Below, one piece after another: positions 39,351 through 48,280 of a stretch of DNA of 64,000 nt (positions are counted from its first letter, which is position 1; each line of letters begins with the position of its first letter). The notes below the pieces were generated by a model that saw nothing but the letters and a program-made list of their open reading frames with translations, was not told the DNA's origin and ran no database searches. Location of the stretch: the NCBI RefSeq assembly GCF_019929225.1, contig NZ_JAHZPA010000001.1, positions 638,805-702,804 of the forward strand, given 5' to 3'. The DNA is from Streptococcus sanguinis (GTDB lineage Bacteria; Bacillota; Bacilli; Lactobacillales; Streptococcaceae). Position numbers and translations under genes: made by a program.

Positions 39351-41043
39351 GCTTCTGCTCGCTTTTCTGATTTTTAAAGCTAACATAAACGACTAGCAGG
39401 ATAAAGAACGCCTGACTGATGACCACTTCTAGGCTTGGATAAATCCCCATCCAGTCTACTGTCACAAAGCCATTGATTAAGTGAGTCGGTAGGATATTGG
39501 TCAGCTGAAGGGCATGGATGCTGACGCCCAGCATTTTAAAGGCCAAGGCATATATGAGCCAAGTCAGCCAGAAGAAAATGCTGTGTGGCTTGAGAAGACC
39601 AGACGCCTTGCTCATGATAAAGGCCAGCAAGACCAAGACCAGAACAGCCAAGCCGATTCCCAAAAGGAAATCAGTCATAGTGATGCGCGGCAGAATTCCC
39701 GCATAAAAAAGGATGGTTTCAGCCCCTTCACGGAAAACTGCCAGAAAGCTAAGAGCAAACATGGAAAGAAAACTGCCTGTGGCTGTTACAGCCTTCATTT
39801 GGCTTTCCATAAAGTCATTCCATTTCTCAATAGATGCCTTGCTGTGTAGCCAGATACCAACTAATATCATCATGGCGACAGCGAAAATTCCCACTGCACC
39901 TTCAATAATTTCACGATTGGATCCGGAAGCAACTGCTGGGAAAAGAAACTGCAACAAAGCCGCAATCACAGCGCTGGCTAGAACTCCACTTGCTGCGCCG
40001 GCATAAACCCATTTGAGTCCTTTTTTCATCTTAGAGGCTTTCAGAGTCGTTATCAAAGCCATGACGATTAAGAGCGCTTCTACACCCTCACGTAGCAAAA
40101 TCAGCATAGCATCAAAGAAATGATAGGAAGCTGTCGTGTCAATCTGGGACAGCTCACTAATCAAGGATTCTAGCTGCTTTTGATACTTCTCTTCGCCACC
40201 CTTGACCATAATAACAGGTGTCTGACTCTCAACCTTGGTATAAAGCGAAGGATTATTGACGCTGACATCTCCTTCTATCGTTGGCCAAATAGTGATGAAC
40301 TCTTTCATCTTGGCAGCGGCTTTTTTATCATCTCCGCTTTGAAAGAGACTCAAGGCTTCCTCTAGGAGCTTAATCCCATCTTTCAGCGTCAGATTGCCGG
40401 CAGCTTCTTGGACTTTCTCTCCTTTGACAAAATTATCAATGGCGGTTTTCAAATCATCAAAAGAAGACTGAATCGTATCAAAGTCAGTAGGCTCCGTCTC
40501 AATGGCACTGCGCAGGAATGAAATAGCTGTTTCTACCTTGCCGTAATGGGCTGTGCTGTTGTCTCGCACTACGCTTTCATTGCTAGTCCAGGTGCTATTC
40601 ATCTTCTTGTATGCTTCTCTTGTCGCTTCTAAATCCTTAGCACTAATGGCTTTTTGTAGATTTTCAAATTTTGGCTCTAACTTACTGAGAAGCTTCTTTT
40701 TCTCAGCCTCTAAGTCGACTGGATTCTGCTCTTTTTCAAATTTCAAGAGGGCAGAAGAGATTTGTGTCAGCTTCTCCTCCGTCACCTGACCTGATAAGTC
40801 TAGTGCCTTACTTACCTCTTGTCCCGCTGCTGAGTCATGATTAGTCACCTTTTCAAAGTCAGTCTTGATCTCTCCGACTAGCTGCTTGGCTTTTTCCTGG
40901 TCCTTCTGCTTGACTGCAGTGCTGGCATCAGTGATTTTGACGAATAAACTGCTGTAGCTATCATCCGCTAAAACCGGCTTAGCTAAAAAGACAAGCAAAA
41001 GCCCCAAAATCACCAGGCTTTTATTCAAATAATTTTTGACCAA
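39343..41043 (-). CDS. efeU: EfeU/FTR1 family ferrous/ferric iron permease
   Basis: The 566 residues comprise a signal-like N terminus, an extracellular helical domain (about 25-300) and a C-terminal permease of seven membrane segments. The two iron-binding REGxE motifs are Arg318-Glu-Gly-Val-Glu and Arg438-Glu-Gly-Ala-Glu. It takes up iron delivered by EfeO and processed by EfeB. Its start overlaps the efeB end by 23 bases, and tatC follows in an overlapping arrangement. Confidence 0.94.
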   Translation of the reverse strand: MVKNYLNKSLVILGLLLVFLAKPVLADDSYSSLFVKITDASTAVKQKDQEKAKQLVGEIKTDFEKVTNHDSAAGQEVSKALDLSGQVTEEKLTQISSALLKFEKEQNPVDLEAEKKKLLSKLEPKFENLQKAISAKDLEATREAYKKMNSTWTSNESVVRDNSTAHYGKVETAISFLRSAIETEPTDFDTIQSSFDDLKTAIDNFVKGEKVQEAAGNLTLKDGIKLLEEALSLFQSGDDKKAAAKMKEFITIWPTIEGDVSVNNPSLYTKVESQTPVIMVKGGEEKYQKQLESLISELSQIDTTASYHFFDAMLILLREGVEALLIVMALITTLKASKMKKGLKWVYAGAASGVLASAVIAALLQFLFPAVASGSNREIIEGAVGIFAVAMMILVGIWLHSKASIEKWNDFMESQMKAVTATGSFLSMFALSFLAVFREGAETILFYAGILPRITMTDFLLGIGLAVLVLVLLAFIMSKASGLLKPHSIFFWLTWLIYALAFKMLGVSIHALQLTNILPTHLINGFVTVDWMGIYPSLEVVISQAFFILLVVYVSFKNQKSEQKHG

Positions 41044-42229
41044 GGTATTCTCCTTTTTTCACTCCACCAAAGCAGGCAAACAAGCCACTGCCAATATGTG
41101 TGACATATTCATTCATCTTATCTTGAGCGCCTAGATTAGTCAGAACTTTGACAAAGCTATCTGGATCTTTCTGGAAGGAAAGAAAGAGCAGTCCTGTATC
41201 GAACTGACCAGTAGTTTCATCAATCCCATCCGAGTACGAATAAGACCGGCGGTATATGGGTTTATCAACCTCCTTGGCCAGACGGACATGTGAATCCTCT
41301 GGCAGCAGGTCCAAGTCAACCTCATCAAACTCGTCTTTCTTGCCAAAAGGCGCTCCGCTCTCTTTATAGCGACCGAAAGTGTTTTCCTGCTCCTGCAGAT
41401 TGGTTCGGTCCCAGGTCTCAAGGAACATCTGGATCCGGCGGACAGCCATGTAAGAGCCGCCCTGCATCCAGTCCTTGCTGTCGCACCAAATGACCTTGTC
41501 AAAGTCTTTTTCCTTGGTCACATTGGCCGTGCCGTCCTTAAATCCAAAGAGATTACGAGGCGTTGATATCCGGTCTCCGATAGCAGCAAAGCCTGACTGA
41601 CTCCACTTCATAGTGATGGCATTTCTCCCCTTACGGACCAGATTGCGAACTGCATGAAAGGCCACCTGCTCATCATCCGCGCAGGCCTGAATGACAATAT
41701 CGCCACCCGTATATTTTTCTTTAAGCTGCTCCTTTGGAAAAGGCGGCAAATCACGAAAAGCTTTCGGTCGTTTGTCTGACAAGCCCATTTTTTTCAGAAA
41801 AGAGGCTGAGACCCCAAAGGTCAAAGTCAATCGATAAGGGTTGAGACCAACAGTTTCTCCAGTATCCGTTGGCGGCAAAAGAGCATTGGAATTATCTTTT
41901 TTGACCAATTCTCCATTTACCAACTTCTCGCTATAGGCTGTCCAGTCCTTAAAGAGCTGGATAATGGCTTCCCTATCTGTCGTATGCAAATCCAACACAA
42001 CAAAGTAGATATTCTTCTGCATTGGAGTTGTGATCCCCGCCTGATGCTCCCCGTAAAAGCTGATTTCTTCCTCACCGTCAGCGAATTTCTTATCTTCCTT
42101 GGCCTGATTAGCGAAAAAAGCAGATGCACCAGAGACACCCAGTGCAAGACCAGCGCCTCCAATCCCTGCTTTTTTAAGAAATTCACGACGATCCATCTTT
42201 TTATTAAACCATTTTTCGTCGTTTGTCAT
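41021..42229 (-). CDS. efeB: EfeB Dyp-type heme peroxidase with Tat signal
   Basis: A 402-residue deferrochelatase/peroxidase. It has a twin-arginine signal MDRREFLKKAGIGG (from residue 12) followed by an Ala/Gly-rich hydrophobic stretch, and the Dyp signature GFKDGTANV. It should be exported folded with heme by the adjacent Tat system and act on the cell surface in iron uptake from heme or in ferrous oxidation. It is between efeO and efeU. Confidence 0.95.
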   Translation of the reverse strand: MTNDEKWFNKKMDRREFLKKAGIGGAGLALGVSGASAFFANQAKEDKKFADGEEEISFYGEHQAGITTPMQKNIYFVVLDLHTTDREAIIQLFKDWTAYSEKLVNGELVKKDNSNALLPPTDTGETVGLNPYRLTLTFGVSASFLKKMGLSDKRPKAFRDLPPFPKEQLKEKYTGGDIVIQACADDEQVAFHAVRNLVRKGRNAITMKWSQSGFAAIGDRISTPRNLFGFKDGTANVTKEKDFDKVIWCDSKDWMQGGSYMAVRRIQMFLETWDRTNLQEQENTFGRYKESGAPFGKKDEFDEVDLDLLPEDSHVRLAKEVDKPIYRRSYSYSDGIDETTGQFDTGLLFLSFQKDPDSFVKVLTNLGAQDKMNEYVTHIGSGLFACFGGVKKGEYLGQKLFE

Positions 42230-42233
42230 ATGA

Positions 42234-43106
42234 TTACTCCCCGTTTAGAATGACTCCCATTTGTGAAAGAGGCTCACCCAGTTTGGTCACAGCTTCCGCC
42301 AACTCTTTGGTGTCTTCTTTTGTCAATTCTGTATAGAGTTTGTAGTTTTCAGAGTCAGTCATGTGCTTGTCTAAGAGACCGTTGACGTTTTTAAACTCAA
42401 GTTCCAAGGTCTTGACGAGTTTCTCGTCCTTATCCTTAATCAATGGCTTAAAGAGCTCAAAAATCTTTTCTGCTCCTTCAATATTCGCTCGGAAATCATA
42501 GAGATCTGTATGAGAGAATACTTCTTCCTCACCTGTAATCTTGCTGGTCGCTACTTCATTGAGCAAGTCAACAGCACCTGTTAGCATCATATCTGGCGTC
42601 ACTTCAACTGTTGCGATTTTAGCTTTTAGCTCCTTGATATCGTTGACCAGCTGATTGGCATAGCTTTCAGTTCCCTTGGTTGTGTTTTGCTCCCACATGA
42701 TTTTTTCAATACGGTGGAAACCAGACCAACCTTCTTCGGTCTTGTTTTCGTCCACATAGTCGACCAAGCGGAAGTCGATTTTAACGTCTGATTCACCAAA
42801 GCTCTCAGCAATCGGCTCCGAGCGCTCGTAGGCCATACGGATAAGCGGATACTGCTTTTTAGCCTCATCAAGCTTGCCTTCTTTAAGGGTATCACGAAAC
42901 TTCTCCGTATCTGTCAGGAGCTGATCGATTTGTCCTTGAACAAACGTTTTGTAATCCGCTGTCGCCTTGTCCAATTCTTTCTGATTGACAGCCGTTTGGC
43001 TGCTGGATGCTTGACTGCTTGAGCCAGTCTTGTTTGAAGAATTGTTGGCTGCACAGCCAGTCAGTAAAATTGCCGTTGAAAATAGGACGATGCCAAGTTT
43101 TTTCAT
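42234..43106 (-). CDS. efeO: EfeO/EfeM iron-binding lipoprotein (M75 domain)
   Basis: The 290-residue lipoprotein has a lipobox LLTGC with Cys18, a Ser/Asn-rich linker and an imelysin-like M75 domain containing the HxxE motif in GFHRIEKIMWEQ. It lacks the cupredoxin domain of Gram-negative EfeO, so it is of the EfeM type. It captures iron outside the membrane for EfeU. It is the first gene of the efe-tat operon. Confidence 0.92.
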   Translation of the reverse strand: MKKLGIVLFSTAILLTGCAANNSSNKTGSSSQASSSQTAVNQKELDKATADYKTFVQGQIDQLLTDTEKFRDTLKEGKLDEAKKQYPLIRMAYERSEPIAESFGESDVKIDFRLVDYVDENKTEEGWSGFHRIEKIMWEQNTTKGTESYANQLVNDIKELKAKIATVEVTPDMMLTGAVDLLNEVATSKITGEEEVFSHTDLYDFRANIEGAEKIFELFKPLIKDKDEKLVKTLELEFKNVNGLLDKHMTDSENYKLYTELTKEDTKELAEAVTKLGEPLSQMGVILNGE

Positions 43107-43151
43107 GGTGACTCCTTTGCTTTCTCTCCTAGATAGAGATTATTCCTGTAA

Positions 43152-43180
43152 ATTATACCAGTTTTTCTCTCATATTTCAA
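43152..43180 (-). promoter_or_regulatory. Promoter of the efe-tat operon
   Basis: Minus-strand TTGAAA (43175-43180) and TATAAT (43152-43157) with a 17-base spacer and an extended TGG before the -10; AAAGGAG precedes the efeO ATG. Confidence 0.8.
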
Positions 43181-43181
43181 G

Positions 43182-43198
43182 AAATTGTCTGACAATTT
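43182..43198. promoter_or_regulatory. Operator palindrome abutting the efe -35 (CodY-like)
   Basis: AAATTGTC-T-GACAATTT is an 8-bp perfect inverted repeat around one base. Its central 15 bases match 13 of 15 positions of the CodY box AATTTTCWGAAAATT. A metalloregulator site is an alternative. Confidence 0.55.
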
Positions 43199-43223
43199 AA
43201 TCAAAAACTATATATTAAGACCA

Positions 43224-44786
43224 TTAAAGCAGCTCTTCTTTGATTTTTCCGATTTCCGTCTTTTTCAGCACCAAGTAAATCGTATCTCCTAGATAGAGGC
43301 GCGTGCTACCATTGACCGTTTGAGTCTTTCCCTTGTGGACATTCATGGTAATCAAGACCCCATCAGGCAAGTTTAGCTCATGCACCTGCCGACCAGCAAT
43401 CTTTTCAGAAACAGGGATTTCAATTAAAGTAGTATCTCCTTGGTCCTCGATACTATCTGGCAACATTTTTTCCAGCATGGCTTCATAGACTGGCGCTCCT
43501 TTTAGCAGATCCATGATAATGTAAGCAGTCAGAGTGACCAGTCCCAACGGCATGAGATTACGGATGTCGCCGACCATCTCTGTGACCAGAATCATAGCTG
43601 TCAGTGGAGCCTTGGAAATAGCTCCAAAGTAGCCACTCATGCCCAGAATAATGAAAATCGGAAATTGCTCCTGAGAAATCAAACCCAGCTGCAGACAGAC
43701 TGCCCCCATTACTCCGCCCAGAAGTGAACCCAGAGCAAGGATAGGCAGAAAAATACCACCTGGCAGCCCGCTTCCGTAACTCAGCATGCTCCAGATAAAA
43801 CGCAGAACAAAAAATAAGAGCAAGGTTCCCACAGTATAATGACTAGCGGTCAAGGATAAAATCAACTGATTGCCCCCACCCAGCAAGTGAGGCAGGAAAT
43901 AACCAATCGGAAGAATTAAAGCAAAGGCTAAAATAGGATAATAAGCTTCTGAAATCCTAAATATTCGTCCTAAAAACTGATAAACTAGCTGAATGTTCAA
44001 AATGACTTTCTCATAAATATAGCCTGACAAGCCCAGCAGCAAACCCATGACCAGATAGATCCAATACTGCTCCAGCCTCATGACCGGGATATTATCTGGC
44101 ATGTCCAGCACTGGCGTCAGTCCAAACATGGAGAGTGAGACAAAGTTAGCAACTAGACTGGCTGCCAGCGTAGAAACCCAGAAAAAGCGTGAAAAATGAC
44201 GATAAACTTCTTCTACTACGAATAGCAAACCTGCGATTGGTGCATTAAAAGCTGCTGCTAAGCCTGCTGCTGCACCGCTGGCAATGAGCGCTCTCTCCTC
44301 AGCGGCACTCAAATTCAGAAATTTAGAGACGCCTTTGCCGCTCATAGCGCCTAGCTGAATACTTGGCCCTTCTCGACCCAACATCAGACCGCTAGCAATG
44401 GCTAAAATCCCCAACACAAACTTCTTCCAGAGAACACTCCACCAAGAAAGCGACATCAGGCCTTTCAGCTCTGCTTCAACCTGCGGAATCCCTGACCCCT
44501 TGATATTTTTCTCCGACTTTACCCAGCGAGCGTTGAGAAAGACGATGAAAACATAAAGGAACACCAAGGCCAGTAACCAAAGCAAAGACTGCTGACTCTT
44601 TTGGTAGACATCCTGCACTAAATGAAAGATTTTTTCAATCAGAAAGCGGAAAATCCCGACTACCAGTCCAGCAAAAATCCCAACTAAAACACCTCGCAAA
44701 ACCTGGGAAATAATCGAATGAGTTGCGAAATTAAATTCTCTCTTGATGTCGTCCTCACGTGAGCTAGACTCTTTTGTCATTCCCAA
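43224..44786 (-). CDS. ClC family chloride channel/antiporter with C-terminal TrkA_C domain
   Basis: A 520-residue membrane protein with the ClC selectivity motifs GSGIPQVE, GREGPSIQLG (gating Glu) and GLPGGIFLP, and a C-terminal TrkA_C regulatory domain (about 445-520). The gating Glu suggests an H+/Cl- or H+/F- type antiporter rather than a pure channel. It is a single gene between nox and the efe operon. Confidence 0.93.
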   Translation of the reverse strand: MGMTKESSSREDDIKREFNFATHSIISQVLRGVLVGIFAGLVVGIFRFLIEKIFHLVQDVYQKSQQSLLWLLALVFLYVFIVFLNARWVKSEKNIKGSGIPQVEAELKGLMSLSWWSVLWKKFVLGILAIASGLMLGREGPSIQLGAMSGKGVSKFLNLSAAEERALIASGAAAGLAAAFNAPIAGLLFVVEEVYRHFSRFFWVSTLAASLVANFVSLSMFGLTPVLDMPDNIPVMRLEQYWIYLVMGLLLGLSGYIYEKVILNIQLVYQFLGRIFRISEAYYPILAFALILPIGYFLPHLLGGGNQLILSLTASHYTVGTLLLFFVLRFIWSMLSYGSGLPGGIFLPILALGSLLGGVMGAVCLQLGLISQEQFPIFIILGMSGYFGAISKAPLTAMILVTEMVGDIRNLMPLGLVTLTAYIIMDLLKGAPVYEAMLEKMLPDSIEDQGDTTLIEIPVSEKIAGRQVHELNLPDGVLITMNVHKGKTQTVNGSTRLYLGDTIYLVLKKTEIGKIKEELL

Positions 44787-44895
44787 TCTCCTCTAAATTG
44801 TTACTTTACCAATATTCTAGCACAAAGCAGGCCTGATAAACAGATGAAATATAAATTTATTCTTTCACTTTTCTTTTTTAAGGCTCTATACAAAA

Positions 44896-44919
44896 AAGTC
44901 TAGGAATTGTCCCAGACTT
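44896..44919 (-). terminator. Terminator of nox
   Basis: AAGTCT/AGACTT (44896-44901 with 44914-44919) with inner GG/CC pairs, followed on minus by a T run. Confidence 0.75.
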
Positions 44920-44929
44920 AATTACTTTC

Positions 44930-46306
44930 TTATTTTGCTTTCAAAGCTGCTTGAGTAATGTAGTTGTATGGTTTGTTGAAGTGTGGCAGGAAGAAAAGAT
45001 CCAGCAAGGCCAATCTATCAATTGTAACCTTTTCCTGAATGGCCAATGAGAACATGTGAATACCCATAGACATATCTTCTCTAGAAACCATCTGAGCTCC
45101 AAGAACTACACGTGTGTCCTTATCATAGACAATCTTAATTGTTACATCATGATGCTCAACTTTTTCAAGGAAGGTTGGTTTTTGAGTATCTTTAAACTCA
45201 ACCACAGCTGGGCTATAACCAAAGCGTTTTGCTTTCTCTTCAGTTAGACCAGTTGAAACCATCTTCAAACCAAAGATTTCGATACCGTTAGAACCTTGAA
45301 CACCGTTAGACTCCAATTCATGACCGCAAGCATTATGAGCTGCTACGATACCAGAGCGCAGGGCGTTAGAAGCCAAGGCGATGTAGTTTGTATCGTTGAT
45401 AGAGTTATCGTAGACAGTTGCACAGTCACCGATTGCATAAACATCTTTGATGCTAGTTTCTTGCTTCTTATCCACCAAGAAAGCACCATTGCGGAATGTT
45501 TCCAACTTGCCAGCACCAAGACCAGTGTTTGGACGGAAGCCAACTGCCAAGACGACCATATCTACATCATAGCTAGCTTTATCCGTTACAATGCGTTCTA
45601 CCTTGTTTTCACCTTCAATAGCTTGAACAGTTTGGCCAAAGGCTAATTGAACACCATTGTCTTCAAGATTTTGACGCATCATTTCAGACAAGTCGTGGTC
45701 ATAGTAACCCGCCAAGCAAGTATCCACAACGTCAATCAGAATCACTTCTTTACCAAGGCGTTTGAAGGCTTCTGCCAACTCAACCCCAATGTAGCCTGCT
45801 CCTACTACTGCCACACGTTCGATATGTTTGCTCTTGTCTTGCAATTTCTCGATAACATCAGCAGCATTTTGATACAATTTAACAAACTGCAGATTTTCCA
45901 AGGTTGACTTAAATTCCCGACTGTTAGGATCCATTTCAGCACCTTTAATCGGAGGCAGAATTGGCTGAGAACCTGTTGCCAAAATCAATTTGTCATATGA
46001 CTCTACATGCTCTTTGCCATCAACAATAGCTGTAACTTTTTTCGCATCATAATCAATTGACTCAACTGGTGAATTCATATAAACTTTTGCGCCTTTTGCT
46101 TCAAAAGTTTCTTTATCTGCATAAAAAAGTCCATCTGGCTTGCTGATTTGCTGTCCAATCCAAAGGGCCATTCCGCATGCTAAGAATGAAATGTTTGAGT
46201 TTTGGTCAAAAATAACTACTTCGTTTTCTGCACCATAATTGTCCAACATTGTATTAATACACGCTGTACCTGCGTGGTTTGCACCAACTACAACGATTTT
46301 ACTCAT
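44930..46306 (-). CDS. nox: Water-forming NADH oxidase
   Basis: Reduces oxygen to water with NADH, a major NAD+ regenerating and oxygen-tolerance enzyme of streptococci. The 458-residue flavoprotein has the redox-active Cys44 in [12 protein letters not shown], an FAD motif at the N terminus, the NADH motif [15 protein letters not shown] and the C-terminal dimerisation domain. It is monocistronic. Its promoter is overlapped by a cre-like site, so it is probably under CcpA control. Confidence 0.96.
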   Translation of the reverse strand: MSKIVVVGANHAGTACINTMLDNYGAENEVVIFDQNSNISFLACGMALWIGQQISKPDGLFYADKETFEAKGAKVYMNSPVESIDYDAKKVTAIVDGKEHVESYDKLILATGSQPILPPIKGAEMDPNSREFKSTLENLQFVKLYQNAADVIEKLQDKSKHIERVAVVGAGYIGVELAEAFKRLGKEVILIDVVDTCLAGYYDHDLSEMMRQNLEDNGVQLAFGQTVQAIEGENKVERIVTDKASYDVDMVVLAVGFRPNTGLGAGKLETFRNGAFLVDKKQETSIKDVYAIGDCATVYDNSINDTNYIALASNALRSGIVAAHNACGHELESNGVQGSNGIEIFGLKMVSTGLTEEKAKRFGYSPAVVEFKDTQKPTFLEKVEHHDVTIKIVYDKDTRVVLGAQMVSREDMSMGIHMFSLAIQEKVTIDRLALLDLFFLPHFNKPYNYITQAALKAK

Positions 46307-46343
46307 AAGAATAGTCCTACCTTAATTTATAATTTACTAGACC

Positions 46344-46372
46344 AGTATATCATCTCCTGTGAGCGTTTACAA
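46344..46372 (-). promoter_or_regulatory. nox promoter overlapped by cre site
   Basis: Minus-strand TTGTAA (46367-46372) and TATACT (46344-46349), 17-base spacer. TGTGAGCGTTTACA (plus, 46358-46371) matches TGNNARCGNWWWCA at every position and covers the -35. Confidence 0.65.
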
Positions 46373-46468
46373 GAAATTTGCTCGAGATTTTCAAAAATTC
46401 TTATACAGCCTAAAAAGCTATACCACCGCTGTCTCATCGCTTCGAAAATACAGCTTTATGCGAAAGTT

Positions 46469-46483
46469 AATTTTCTGAAAATA
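46469..46483. promoter_or_regulatory. CodY box upstream of apbE
   Basis: AATTTTCTGAAAATA matches 14 of 15 positions of the CodY consensus AATTTTCWGAAAATT and lies 15 bases before the -35 of the apbE promoter. Confidence 0.6.
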
Positions 46484-46497
46484 TAACAATTTTAAGA

Positions 46498-46526
46498 TTG
46501 TGAAACCGGTATCTTTTTGATATAAT
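46498..46526 (+). promoter_or_regulatory. Promoter of apbE
   Basis: TTGTGA (46498-46503) and TATAAT (46521-46526) with a 17-base spacer, 38 bases before the GTG start. Confidence 0.75.
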
Positions 46527-46564
46527 AAGGTTAGAGAGGTTAATTTTAGAAAGGTTGTGATAAT

Positions 46565-47500
46565 GTGGACTTTGCTTCTCGCTCACTCCATTTGATGGGG
46601 AGTACGATTTGCATATCTCTCTGTCATGAGCGAGCGGAAATACTCTTAGATGAGGCGGTTCAACTGCTTCATCTCTATAAAAATCGCTTCAGTGCCAATG
46701 ATGAAGACTCTGAACTTATGACTATCAATCATCTGGCAGGAATTGAAAGCGTCTCAGTTCACCCAGAACTTTTTGAGCTGATTGAGCTGGGGAAATATCA
46801 CAGCCTAGCAGAAGGCAGCCACTTAAATATCACGATTGGCCCTCTCGTCCAGACCTGGCGGATAGGATTTTCAGATGCTCGTCTTCCAAGCACAGAAGAG
46901 ATTCAGCAAGCTCTAAGTCTGACCGACCCAAACTTGCTTGAGTTGAATCCAGAAAATTGTAGTGTATTTTTGACTAAGAAAGGCATGAAGCTGGATTTAG
47001 GCGCCTTGGCTAAAGGCTATATCGCTGATAAGATTAAGGACTATTTGCTGAGTCAGGGAGTGACTTCTGCTCTTATCAATCTTGGTGGCAATGTCCTGAC
47101 AATTGGGCAAAATGCAGTCAGCCAGCGTGCCTGGCGAATTGGTATCCAAAATCCCAAGCAGCCTCGCGGCAATCACTCAGCTATACTAGCGGTCACCAAT
47201 CAGTCAGTGGTCACATCAGGAATCTACGAGCGAACCCTTACAGTTGAAGGGCAGAACTACCATCACATTCTGGATCGCAAAACAGGTTATCCTATCGAAA
47301 ATCAATTGGCTAGTCTGACCATTGTTTCAGACAAGTCGGTAGATGGCGAAATTTGGACAACTCGCCTATTTGGTGAAAGTCCGACATCAATTCTGTCCCA
47401 GATTGAACAGCAGACAGGGATCGAAGCATTGATTATCACCCAAGACGATCAGATCTTCTGTAGCTCAGGACTTTTAGAGCAGATAATTCCTGCTTCTTAA
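46565..47500 (+). CDS. apbE: FAD:protein FMN transferase (ApbE), cytosolic form
   Basis: Transfers FMN from FAD to a Ser/Thr in a Dxx[ST]GA[ST] motif of target proteins. The 311 residues include LDLGALAKGYIAD (about 143-155), NLGGNVLTIG, HHILDRKTGYP (233-243) and an Asp260 with Thr264/265 for metal and FAD binding. There is no signal peptide or lipobox, so it should act inside the cell, unlike the common exported form. GTG is the start; the ATG two bases earlier is out of frame. The probable target, with two such motifs, is encoded two genes downstream. Confidence 0.9.
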   Translation: MDFASRSLHLMGSTICISLCHERAEILLDEAVQLLHLYKNRFSANDEDSELMTINHLAGIESVSVHPELFELIELGKYHSLAEGSHLNITIGPLVQTWRIGFSDARLPSTEEIQQALSLTDPNLLELNPENCSVFLTKKGMKLDLGALAKGYIADKIKDYLLSQGVTSALINLGGNVLTIGQNAVSQRAWRIGIQNPKQPRGNHSAILAVTNQSVVTSGIYERTLTVEGQNYHHILDRKTGYPIENQLASLTIVSDKSVDGEIWTTRLFGESPTSILSQIEQQTGIEALIITQDDQIFCSSGLLEQIIPAS

Positions 47501-47657
47501 TTATTTGCTACCTCACTATGCGGTAACTCTGTTGCTCTAGCTTTTATAACTAATGCCCATTTTAAAACGCCCTCTCTTTCTTCTGGTTTTTACCTGCCTC
47601 AAGAAAAATAAATGTACACATGAGGGCTCTGTATCTTAATTTCAGAAAGGAAATTTT

Positions 47658-48263
47658 ATGTTAAAACTTATTGCAATTGTTGGAACAAATTCTAAACGTT
47701 CTACAAACCGGCAACTTCTTCAATATATGTCTAAGCACTTTGCTGACAAGGCTGAAATTGAGCTGGTAGAGATTAAAGATATCCCAATGTTTAATAAACC
47801 TGCTGACAGAAACGTCCCTGAGTTGGTATCAGAAATCGCAGAAAAAATCGATGCAGCAGACGGAGTACTCATTGGAACACCTGAGTACGACCACTCTATT
47901 CCAGCTGTGCTCATGAATGCTCTGGCTTGGCTTTCTTATGGTATCTATCCACTGCTGAACAAGCCAGTCATGATCACTGGTGCTTCTTATGGTACACTTG
48001 GCTCCTCTCGTGCCCAATTGCAGCTCCGTCAAATTTTGAACGCTCCAGAAATCAAGGCAACTGTTCTTCCAGATGAGTTCTTGCTTTCGCATTCCCTTCA
48101 AGCTTTTGACCAAAGCGGAGACTTGGTAGATCTTGATGTTGTCAAAAAATTGGATGCCATCTTTGATGACTTCCGTATCTTTGTCAAAATCACTGAAAAA
48201 TTGCGCAACGCACAAGAATTACTTCGCAAAGATGCTGAAGAATTTAACTGGGAAAAATTGTAA
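47658..48263 (+). CDS. NAD(P)H-dependent FMN reductase
   Basis: The 201-residue flavodoxin-like reductase has the N-terminal phosphate loop GTNSKRSTNRQLL and the family signature GTPEYDHSIPAVLMNALAWL. It reduces FMN or a related acceptor with NAD(P)H. A Shine-Dalgarno GAAAGGAAA precedes it. It is 17 bases upstream of the larger paralogue at 48281 and 157 bases after apbE, with no clear terminator between, so all three may share a transcript. Confidence 0.9.
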   Translation: MLKLIAIVGTNSKRSTNRQLLQYMSKHFADKAEIELVEIKDIPMFNKPADRNVPELVSEIAEKIDAADGVLIGTPEYDHSIPAVLMNALAWLSYGIYPLLNKPVMITGASYGTLGSSRAQLQLRQILNAPEIKATVLPDEFLLSHSLQAFDQSGDLVDLDVVKKLDAIFDDFRIFVKITEKLRNAQELLRKDAEEFNWEKL

Positions 48264-48280
48264 GATAGGAGACCGAAAGA

